This document shows positions 6,613-11,439 of a stretch of 11,439 bases of DNA, piece after piece. A program made the position numbers and the translations under genes. The notes under the pieces were generated by a model, which was not told the DNA's origin, ran no database searches, and worked only from the letters and a program-made list of their open reading frames with translations. Location: positions 1-11,439 of the forward strand of contig SFEK01000059.1 of assembly GCA_004557285.1 (NCBI GenBank), given 5' to 3'. The stretch is from Bacteroidales bacterium. GTDB lineage: Bacteria > Bacteroidota > Bacteroidia > Bacteroidales > Bacteroidaceae. Each line of letters opens with the position of its first letter. Positions within the stretch are counted from its first letter, which is position 1.

Positions 6613-7683
6613 TTACTGGTTGATGATATCCATTTGCTGTCTCACCGACTCCTCGTGTACTGCCTCAAACACCGTTTTGATGAAGTCGGGAGCCATGCCC
6701 CAAAGCGAACCTTGTGCGCCCCGTTTGTTCAGTATCTCGTTGTAGCGCGAAGTCTGCAACACGGTCATGTTGTGTTCCTTCTTGTATTCACCTATTTCGC
6801 GGCACACCTTCATGCGTTTGGCCAGCAGTTCCATCAGCTGGTTGTCCAGTTCGTCAATCTGTTTGCGCATCAGGCTGATGCCCTCGGTGGTCACCTTCTC
6901 GTCGCGCAGCACGAGCAGACTCAGGATATAAGCCAGGATATCAGGCGTAACCTGCTGTTTAGCGTCGCTCCATGCCTTGTCGGGATCGCAGTGGCATTCC
7001 ACAATCAGTCCGTTCATGCCCAGGTCCATGGCCTGCTGGCACAGCGGAGCCACCAGTTCGCGTTTTCCGCCGATGTGGCTGGGGTCGCAGAACAATGGCA
7101 GGTCGGGCACTCGCCTTCTCAATTCGATGGGAATCTGCCACATGGGCAGGTTGCGGTATATTTTCTTGTCATAGCTTGAGAATCCACGGTGAATGGCGGC
7201 GATGCGCTTGACGCCGGCCTGGTTGAGCCTTTCCATGGCACCGATCCACAGTTCCAGGTCAGGGTTCACCGGGTTTTTCACCAATACAGGCACGTCGATA
7301 CCCTTCAGAGAGTCGGCAATGGCCTGCATGGCAAAGGGGTTGGCCGATGTGCGCGCTCCAATCCAGAACACGTCCACGCCATATTTCAGGGCCAGTTCCA
7401 CATGTTCGGGTGTAGCCACTTCGGTGGCCACCATCATGTGCGTTTCCTCCTTCACCCGTTGCAGCCAAGGCAGTGCCGCCTCGCCGTTGCCCTCAAATCC
7501 TCCCGGTTTGGTTCGTGGTTTCCACACGCCGGCACGAAAGATGTGGCATCCCCTCCCGGCCAGTTGTCTTGCAGTGGTGATCACCTGCTCTTCGGTTTCA
7601 GCCGAACAAGGTCCGGCTATCACCGTCAGTCGCTCGTTGTCTTGTGGCAGTGCGAGCGGTTTCAAATCCAATTCCATATCCAT
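6613..7683 (-). CDS. Bifunctional 3-deoxy-7-phosphoheptulonate synthase / chorismate mutase (C-terminal AroQ domain)
   Basis: A 356-residue fusion. Residues 1-260 are a type I-beta DAHP synthase that joins phosphoenolpyruvate and erythrose 4-phosphate, the first step of the shikimate pathway: AGPCSAE (23-29), KPRTKPGGFEG (55-65), HRGFS (165-169), CDPSHIGGKR (199-208) and VECHCDPDKAWSD (228-240). Residues 270-350 are an AroQ-type chorismate mutase: LMRKQIDELDNQLMELLAKR (271-290) followed by EIGEYKKEHN. Fusion with the mutase at the C-terminus is known from Porphyromonas gingivalis, where the mutase domain mediates feedback by prephenate. The start at 7683 lies two bases after the aminotransferase stop; the next ATG at 7677 is possible, whereas an upstream extension to 7758 would run through the aminotransferase gene. 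Confidence 0.93.
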   Translation of the reverse strand: MDMELDLKPLALPQDNERLTVIAGPCSAETEEQVITTARQLAGRGCHIFRAGVWKPRTKPGGFEGNGEAALPWLQRVKEETHMMVATEVATPEHVELALKYGVDVFWIGARTSANPFAMQAIADSLKGIDVPVLVKNPVNPDLELWIGAMERLNQAGVKRIAAIHRGFSSYDKKIYRNLPMWQIPIELRRRVPDLPLFCDPSHIGGKRELVAPLCQQAMDLGMNGLIVECHCDPDKAWSDAKQQVTPDILAYILSLLVLRDEKVTTEGISLMRKQIDELDNQLMELLAKRMKVCREIGEYKKEHNMTVLQTSRYNEILNKRGAQGSLWGMAPDFIKTVFEAVHEESVRQQMDIINQ

Positions 7684-7685
7684 AA

Positions 7686-8888
7686 TTATATCTGTATTTG
7701 TTCTTTTTCCTGAATGATTCTCTCCTTGGCCTCCAGCAGTTTTTCCTCTTTGGCACACAGAGAGATACGGATATATCTTTCACCCTTGCTTCCGAAGATG
7801 AATCCTGGGGTGATGAACACCCGTGCCTTGTGCAGCAGACGCTCTGTGAGCGCTTCGGCATCACTGTAGTGTGCCGGAATCTTTCCCCACAGAAACATGC
7901 CCACCTGTTGGGTGTCAAACGAGCATCCCAGTATGCTCATGATGTCTTCGGCCACCATGCGCCGTCTGCTGTAGGTGTTCACATTGGCCTCTGTGTGCCA
8001 TTCGTCGCTGTTGTTGTAGGCCTCGGCGGCAGCCAACTGCAGACCTCTGAAGGTGCCCGAGTCGATGTTGCTCTTGATTTTCAACACCCATTGTATCAGC
8101 TGTGCATTGCCGGCACACATGCCCACGCGCCATCCCGGCATGTTGTGGCTCTTGCTCATCGAGTTCAGTTCCATGCAGCAGTCCATGGCCCCTTCCACCT
8201 GCAACAGCGACATGGGGCGGTGGTTGTTGAGAATGAGCGAGTAGGGGTTGTCGTTCACCACCACGATGTGGTGTCTGCGGGCAAAATCCACCAATTTCCG
8301 GTAGGTGTCCATGCTGGCCGGTGCACCAGTGGGCATGTTGGGATAGTTGGTCCACATCAGTTTCACTCCGCTCAAGTCTTGTTGCTCCAGCAGGTCAAAC
8401 CGCGGTTGCCATCTGTTGTTCTCGTCCAGGTCGTAGTGCACCACCTCTGCCCCCAGAATTCTGCTCAGCGAGGTGTAGGTGGGGTAGCCGGGGTTAGGCA
8501 CCAGCACCTTGTCGCCCACGTTTACCAAGGCAAGCGTGATGTGCAGAATGCCCTCTTTTGAGCCGATGAGCGGCTGTATCTCACTGTCGGGGTCAAGGTC
8601 CACGCCATACCACCGTTTGTAAAACGAGGCCATGGCACGCCTCAGTTCTGGTATGCCCATGGTGGGCTGGTAGCCATGCGCATTGTCTTGCCTTGCCACC
8701 TGGCACAGCCGTTGTATGGTAGCCTCCGAAGGCGGCATGTCAGGACTTCCTATGGCCAGACTAATGATGTCCTTTCCCTCGGCGTTCATCTGCGCCACCT
8801 CTTTCAGTTTCCTACTGAAGTAATATTCGCTCACTTGCGTCACCCGCTTGGCGGGCACGATGTCATTGTATAGGCTGTTTTCCGTCAT
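7686..8888 (-). CDS. PLP-dependent class I/II aminotransferase, probably aromatic amino acid aminotransferase
   Basis: A 400-residue fold-type I aminotransferase. PLP and substrate contacts visible are NYPNMPTG (181-188, Asn184), NDNPY (212-216, Asp213 and Tyr216), the Schiff-base Lys246 in SMSKSHNMPGWRVG (243-256) and Arg374 near the C-terminus (GERYIRISL), which should bind the substrate carboxylate. Sequence and length fit the aspartate/LL-diaminopimelate-like aminotransferases. Its place between pheA and the DAHP synthase gene suggests that it aminates phenylpyruvate and 4-hydroxyphenylpyruvate, the last step to Phe and Tyr. The start codon lies inside the end of pheA (26-base overlap), consistent with translational coupling. 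Specificity is inferred from context, not from a diagnostic residue. Confidence 0.9.
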   Translation of the reverse strand: MTENSLYNDIVPAKRVTQVSEYYFSRKLKEVAQMNAEGKDIISLAIGSPDMPPSEATIQRLCQVARQDNAHGYQPTMGIPELRRAMASFYKRWYGVDLDPDSEIQPLIGSKEGILHITLALVNVGDKVLVPNPGYPTYTSLSRILGAEVVHYDLDENNRWQPRFDLLEQQDLSGVKLMWTNYPNMPTGAPASMDTYRKLVDFARRHHIVVVNDNPYSLILNNHRPMSLLQVEGAMDCCMELNSMSKSHNMPGWRVGMCAGNAQLIQWVLKIKSNIDSGTFRGLQLAAAEAYNNSDEWHTEANVNTYSRRRMVAEDIMSILGCSFDTQQVGMFLWGKIPAHYSDAEALTERLLHKARVFITPGFIFGSKGERYIRISLCAKEEKLLEAKERIIQEKEQIQI

Positions 8889-9711
8889 CTTGGTATTCTC
8901 CCAACACTTTAAATTCTCTGGTCAATGGCATGATGGCATCGATGCTCTGTCGGTATCTGGTGAGGTTGTCGAATGTCACGTCCACATAAAACATATATTC
9001 CCATTCGTGCCCGATAATGGGCAGCGACTGTATCTTGGTGAGGTTCATCTTGTAGAATGATAGTATGCTCAGCACCTGCGACAGACTTCCCTCCTCATGG
9101 GGCAGGGCAAACACCAGGCTTGCCTTGTTCACGCGGTCGATGGGGCGCAGAAAATCCGCCTTGTTCACATGGCTTGTTACAAGAAAACGGGTAAAGTTGT
9201 GCTTGTTGTCCTCAATACCCTCCTGCAGCACCTTCATGCCATAAATCTTGGCGGCAGCGGTGTTGCAGATGGCGGCCCAGCCGCGGCATTGGTGCTGTGC
9301 GATGTATTTGGCAGCTCCCGCCGTGTCGTGTGCTTCAACGGCCTTCATGTCGGGGTGGTTGGCCAGGAATCCCCGGCATTGCATCAGGGCCACGGGATGC
9401 GAGTGCACCTCATTGATGGTGTTCCAGTCGTCGTCGGGCAGACAGCACAGGCTGTGCGTGATGCGCAGTTTGTGCTCTCCCACGATGGTGGTTTCAGAGT
9501 CACGCAGCAGTTCGTAGTTGTGCAGCAGCGAGCCGGCGATGGTGTTCTCTATGGCCAGCATGCCGATGGCCGTTGGGTCGCGCCTGATGTTTTCAAACAC
9601 CTGTTCGAAGGTGGAACAGCAGATGAGCTGTATCTGCTGGTTGCCGAAATACTGGTGTGCGGCGATGTCGTGAAACGACCCGATGTCTCCTTGAATGGCA
9701 ATTCTTTTCAT
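8863..9711 (-). CDS. pheA: Prephenate dehydratase with C-terminal ACT domain
   Basis: A 282-residue enzyme that converts prephenate to phenylpyruvate. The catalytic domain (1-185) has IQGDIGSFHDIAA (6-18), AIENTIAGS (53-61), SHPVALMQC (104-112) and the catalytic TRF motif (174-176). An ACT domain (about 196-280) follows. There the usual Phe-binding motifs GALV and ESRP read GSLS (208-211) and QSLP (228-231), so feedback by phenylalanine may be changed. No chorismate mutase domain is present; that activity is encoded downstream. I chose the ATG at 9711 because the upstream alternative (TTG at 9744) lies in the U-tract of the leader terminator. As first gene of the operon, it sits 32 bases after that terminator. 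Confidence 0.93.
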   Translation of the reverse strand: MKRIAIQGDIGSFHDIAAHQYFGNQQIQLICCSTFEQVFENIRRDPTAIGMLAIENTIAGSLLHNYELLRDSETTIVGEHKLRITHSLCCLPDDDWNTINEVHSHPVALMQCRGFLANHPDMKAVEAHDTAGAAKYIAQHQCRGWAAICNTAAAKIYGMKVLQEGIEDNKHNFTRFLVTSHVNKADFLRPIDRVNKASLVFALPHEEGSLSQVLSILSFYKMNLTKIQSLPIIGHEWEYMFYVDVTFDNLTRYRQSIDAIMPLTREFKVLGEYQDDGKQPIQ

Positions 9712-9740
9712 CTTGCTTGTCGTTATACCTGTTGTGATGA

Positions 9741-9773
9741 ACAAAAATCCCGCCTCATAGCGTTGAAGCGGGA
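9741..9773 (-). terminator. Attenuator terminator upstream of pheA
   Basis: On the minus strand a 10-bp stem with one G-U pair, UCCCGCUUCA (9773-9764) with UGAGGCGGGA (9757-9748), encloses a 6-base loop and is followed directly by UUUUUGU. It lies between a Phe/Tyr-rich leader peptide and pheA. Its 5' arm is also exactly complementary over 9 bases to GAAGCGGGA at 9833-9841 inside the leader gene, the mark of an attenuator. Confidence 0.88.
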
Positions 9774-9864
9774 CTTTGGCATATCTTCATTCTTATGAAA
9801 GATGTCGTCTTAAGTTGAAATTACACGCAACTTCCCGCTTCGCAAGTCCTTGCAAAGTAGAAGT
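9765..9864 (-). promoter_or_regulatory. Phe/Tyr attenuator: mutually exclusive leader hairpins
   Basis: Three pairings compete. The first hairpin pairs CUUUGCAA (9857-9850) with UUGCGAAG (9845-9838) around a GGAC loop, and is extended below a small internal loop by ACUUC (9864-9860) with GAAGU (9834-9830). It covers the last Phe/Tyr codons and hides GAAGCGGGA. The antiterminator pairs that freed GAAGCGGGA (9841-9833) with UCCCGCUUC (9773-9765). The terminator uses the same UCCCGCUUC. A ribosome stalled on the Tyr/Phe codons would block the first hairpin and allow antitermination; a ribosome at the stop codon would cover GAAGCGGGA and allow termination. The logic is inferred from complementarity. 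Confidence 0.8.
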
Positions 9865-9901
9865 AAAAGTATGCTGCAAAACTCAATCTGTTGTCCATCA
9901 T
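9821..9901 (-). CDS. Phe/Tyr-rich leader peptide of the pheA operon
   Basis: A 26-codon open frame that starts with two consecutive ATG codons (9901 and 9898) and ends in TAA at 9821. It contains six consecutive regulatory codons at residues 11-16, Tyr-Phe-Tyr-Phe-Tyr-Phe, plus Phe8. It begins about 18 bases after the predicted transcription start and stops about 48 bases before the terminator stem. Alternating Tyr and Phe codons would let the operon, which makes both amino acids, sense shortage of either. The role matches leader peptides such as pheL of enteric bacteria, though the sequence is not recognisably related to it. The product is probably not a functional protein. Confidence 0.82.
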   Translation of the reverse strand: MMDNRLSFAAYFYFYFARTCEAGSCV

Positions 9902-9925
9902 AAACTTTTTTAAATTTTTCAACTG

Positions 9926-9957
9926 CAAAAGTAACACTTTTATTTGAAATATGCAAA
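9926..9957 (-). promoter_or_regulatory. Promoter of the pheA operon
   Basis: On the minus strand TTTG (9954-9957) is followed after 20 bases by TACTTTTG (9926-9933), a full match to the Bacteroidota consensus. Transcription would start near 9919, just before the leader peptide. The element interlocks with the divergent promoter of the thioredoxin-like gene. Confidence 0.78.
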
Positions 9958-9973
9958 CATTTTATTAATTTTG
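9943..9973 (+). promoter_or_regulatory. Promoter of the thioredoxin-like gene
   Basis: TTTG (9943-9946) and TAATTTTG (9966-9973) are separated by 19 bases, a full match to the Bacteroidota consensus. Transcription would start near 9980 and leave about 35 bases before the ATG at 10015. The -33 region of this promoter overlaps that of the divergent pheA promoter. Confidence 0.75.
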
Positions 9974-10014
9974 CACCCAATCAATCAAATCATTATCAAT
10001 TAAGCAGTTTTTTT

Positions 10015-10668
10015 ATGAAAAGAATCACAACAATATTGCTGGCTGCGCTGATGGCATGTGCTGGCCATGCGCAGACCAAGTTGCAGCAACCGCTTTTGGG
10101 CGACGGTGTGCAGGAGCGCACACCGCTGAAGAAGGTTTACAACGAGCAGATTGACCCTATGGCACAGATTGACCAGGCTCTTGCACAGGCGCGCACCCAG
10201 GGCAAATATGTGGTGTGCCAAGTGGGTGGCAACTGGTGTCCATGGTGTCTGCGTCTGGCCGATTTTATCCGCCGAGACAGTACTGTCGCCCGTGTTATCG
10301 ACGACAATTTCGTCTATATCCATGTCAACTACAATCCGCGCAAGTCGACTTCTTCCGCCTCAGGTTGGCAGGCCACGGGCCAAGGCAAGCCCACACTGCC
10401 ACAGGTGAAGAAACATGGTGGAGCAACAGAAAGGGCTTCGGCCGTGTCGTCGAACAATCCTACTGCCGGTGCCGAGGCCTTGATGCAACGTCTGGGCAAC
10501 CCCCAGCGTTTCGGATTTCCTGTACTTGTGGTGCTCGATGCCGATGGCCGTGTGCTCCATATCCAAGACTCCAGTTTCCTTGAAGAGGGAAAGAGCTACA
10601 ATGCCCAGAAACTGCTCCGTTTTCTCAACAGCTGGACTCCCAAGGCTGTGCAGGGAGCCAAGGAGTGA
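10015..10668 (+). CDS. Exported thioredoxin-like protein with CPWC active site
   Basis: A 217-residue protein. Residues 1-19 form a signal peptide (KR, hydrophobic core, then GHA before the likely cleavage site); Cys15 in LMAC is a weak lipobox alternative that would make it a lipoprotein. The mature part is a thioredoxin fold: VVCQVGGNWCPWC (66-78) with the redox pair Cys75 and Cys78, and RFGFPVLVVLDADG (165-178) with the presumed cis-proline Pro169. A DsbD-gamma-like or Thioredoxin_7-like role as a periplasmic disulfide reductase is likely, but the partner is unknown. Residues 108-155 between the two halves are rich in Ser, Gly, Thr and Lys and look like an insertion in the fold. It stands alone; I see no terminator after it. 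Confidence 0.85.
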   Translation: MKRITTILLAALMACAGHAQTKLQQPLLGDGVQERTPLKKVYNEQIDPMAQIDQALAQARTQGKYVVCQVGGNWCPWCLRLADFIRRDSTVARVIDDNFVYIHVNYNPRKSTSSASGWQATGQGKPTLPQVKKHGGATERASAVSSNNPTAGAEALMQRLGNPQRFGFPVLVVLDADGRVLHIQDSSFLEEGKSYNAQKLLRFLNSWTPKAVQGAKE

Positions 10669-10801
10669 GGTTTTAAGAATCATCGTAGGCAGGGAACATC
10701 CTTGCGGCCGTCCTGTTTATGGTATATGCGGCGCACGAATGGTTTGTCTTTTGCATATTGTCGCTTGGCTTTGTTGTCGTTAAAGCTAAGCGGTGGTTGT
10801 T
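10669..10801. other. Intergenic stretch with no recognised element
   Basis: No gene, promoter match or terminator could be supported. A segment near 10687-10716 contains CAGG and CCTG arms around CTTGCGGCCG, a weak inverted structure that could be a dispersed intergenic repeat. Confidence 0.3.
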
Positions 10802-10977
10802 GAATATCGTTCTGTACGATTTTGAATATCGTTCTATACGATTCGGAATATCGTACTATACGATTTGGGATATCGTACTATACGATTTGGGATATCGTAC
10901 TATACGATTTGGGATATCGTACTATACGATTTGGGATACCGTTCTATACGATTCCGTGAATCGTTGTCCGGTGCAGC
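10802..10977 (+). repeat. Eight tandem 22-bp repeats, each with a central dyad
   Basis: The period is exactly 22 bases from 10802 to 10977. Units 4 to 6 (10868-10933) are identical; units 1, 2, 3 and 7 differ at a few positions and unit 8 is degenerate. The core of units 3-6 is ATCGTACTATACGAT, a 6-bp inverted repeat around CTA; units 1 and 2 keep the outer 5 bp (ATCGT and ACGAT), while unit 7 reads ACCGT on its left arm. There are no variable spacers, so this is not a CRISPR array. The 22-bp period is close to two helical turns and would place the dyads on one face of the DNA. It lies between the thioredoxin-like gene and the right edge; the function is unknown. Confidence 0.92.
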
Positions 10978-10982
10978 CAAAC

Positions 10983-11044
10983 CCGGGTAATGGGGTGGGG
11001 CGAGGCCTCTTGCAACCTGCAAACCACCCCTCACGTTGCCCAGG
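10983..11044. other. GC-rich segment able to form a nested hairpin
   Basis: Three nested pairings are visible: CC-GGGTAA (10983-10990) with TTGCCC-A-GG (11036-11044, one bulged A and one T-G pair), GGGGTGG (10992-10998) with CCACCCC (11024-11030), and TTGCA (11010-11014) with TGCAA (11018-11022). It is distinctly richer in G and C than the repeats to its left and the AT-rich core to its right. It may be a structured RNA or a DNA element; no known RNA family is recognised. Confidence 0.4.
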
Positions 11045-11209
11045 GCATGCAGATGGATGTTTGTGGCGGCGACAAGTGTCACACCTGCCGATGGGGAGGT
11101 GCACTGGCCGTGACGTGGCCTGCGGTTGTTTATAACCATCTGATACATAGTGAAATGCGTTTGTTTTGTGAGACTTTTTCCATGCTTCAGCATTGGTTTT
11201 TCAGTGCTT
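11045..11209. other. Intergenic stretch with a single GTGTCAC motif
   Basis: ACAAGTGTCACACC at 11072-11085 repeats the motif of the large inverted repeat further right. A GGCC-7-GGCC dyad is at about 11107-11121. Short open frames cross this stretch on both strands but none is convincing. Confidence 0.35.
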
Positions 11210-11344
11210 GGGGTGTGACACTGTGACACTTGTATTTGTAAATTCTAAACTTTTATTGAAAAAAAAATTTTTTTATTTTGAAAAAAAAATTATATCGTAT
11301 AAAGTTTGAAAACAAGTGTCACAAGTGTCACAGTGTCACACCCC
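11210..11344. repeat. 24-bp perfect inverted repeat made of GTGACAC motifs around an AT-rich core
   Basis: The left arm is 11210-11233 and the right arm 11321-11344, fully complementary. Each arm starts with GGGGTGTGACAC and contains two GTGACAC copies. On the right a third copy is added inside, giving a direct repeat of ACAAGTGTC at 11312-11320 and 11321-11329. The 87-base core is almost entirely A and T, with long A and T runs at 11259-11290, and contains ATATCGTATA at 11292-11301, which resembles the core of the 22-bp repeats. No matching target-site duplication flanks the arms. Confidence 0.88.
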
Positions 11345-11407
11345 GGCCCGAAAAGGGCTATTGTAAACTACAAAGTATTACAACATCATCGCTATGATTA
11401 CAGAGCA

Positions 11408-11415
11408 CAAAGATA
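11408..11415 (-). promoter_or_regulatory. Isolated TAnnTTTG element
   Basis: TATCTTTG on the minus strand matches the Bacteroidota -7 consensus, but no TTTG is found at the right distance (TCTG at 18 bases is the closest). If active, it would drive transcription leftward through the large inverted repeat, where I see no gene. Confidence 0.3.
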
Positions 11416-11439
11416 CTGATTTATTTTGAATTACAGATG

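Noticed and set aside
6010..7179. A 389-codon open frame on the + strand across tyrA and the DAHP synthase gene
   Set aside because: It is antisense to two clear enzymes, crosses their junction, and shows no family features.
7684..7758. Longer N-terminus for the DAHP synthase/mutase starting at 7758
   Set aside because: It would overlap the aminotransferase gene and adds polar residues with no family match.
9712..9744. Longer N-terminus for prephenate dehydratase starting at TTG 9744
   Set aside because: The start would lie in the U-tract of the leader terminator. The conserved protein begins at MKRIAIQGDIGSF (9711).
10802..10977. Possible CRISPR array
   Set aside because: The units are contiguous and 22 bp long, with no unique spacers, and there are no cas genes in the window.
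10719..11135. A 138-codon + strand frame with periodic Ile/Tyr/Asp-rich peptide repeats
   Set aside because: The repeats come from translating the 22-bp DNA repeats in rotating frames. The flanks are low-quality sequence and no start context is seen.
10900..11229. A 109-codon minus-strand frame, and a 78-codon + strand frame at 10990-11226
   Set aside because: The two overlap each other, run into the inverted repeat or the 22-bp repeats, and show no family features or supported promoter.
11210..11344. Chromosomal replication origin
   Set aside because: The AT-rich core is suggestive, but I see no DnaA-box-like TTATCCACA motifs and no origin-linked genes.

Overview
The window looks like chromosomal DNA of a Bacteroidales bacterium, most likely Prevotella or a close relative. 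The grounds are several promoters of the Bacteroidota type (TTTG, 19-20 bases, TAnnTTTG), weak Shine-Dalgarno sequences, protein sequences that resemble Bacteroidota families, and the compact gene order pheA - aminotransferase - DAHP synthase/chorismate mutase - tyrA. The genus is inferred from general familiarity, not from a search.

Layout. Positions 1 to about 97 are the 3' end (domains V and VI) of a group II intron on the + strand; its body lies off the left edge. A SAM-dependent methyltransferase follows on the minus strand (107-886), with its own promoter and a leader of about 185 bases. Divergent from it, a + strand cluster encodes an NfeD-like membrane protein (1247-1696), an SPFH/QmcA-like protein (1760-2713), a divergent UDP-GlcNAc 2-epimerase-like protein (2765-3859) and, after a 145-base gap, a YdfG-type short-chain dehydrogenase (4005-4763) that ends in a strong terminator.

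Positions 4816-9711 are a minus-strand operon for phenylalanine and tyrosine synthesis. Transcription starts near 9919. The genes in order of transcription are pheA (prephenate dehydratase), a PLP aminotransferase, a DAHP synthase fused to chorismate mutase, tyrA (prephenate dehydrogenase) and an endonuclease/exonuclease/phosphatase-family protein. Upstream of pheA is what appears to be a complete attenuator: a 26-codon leader peptide containing Tyr-Phe-Tyr-Phe-Tyr-Phe, a hairpin over those codons, an antiterminator and an intrinsic terminator. This is the strongest find in the window.

A secreted thioredoxin-like gene (10015-10668) is transcribed divergently from a promoter interlocked with the pheA promoter. 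The last 770 bases (10669-11439) hold no convincing gene but are full of structure: eight 22-bp tandem repeats that each contain a dyad, a GC-rich segment able to fold into a nested hairpin, and a 24-bp perfect inverted repeat built from GTGACAC motifs around a very AT-rich core.
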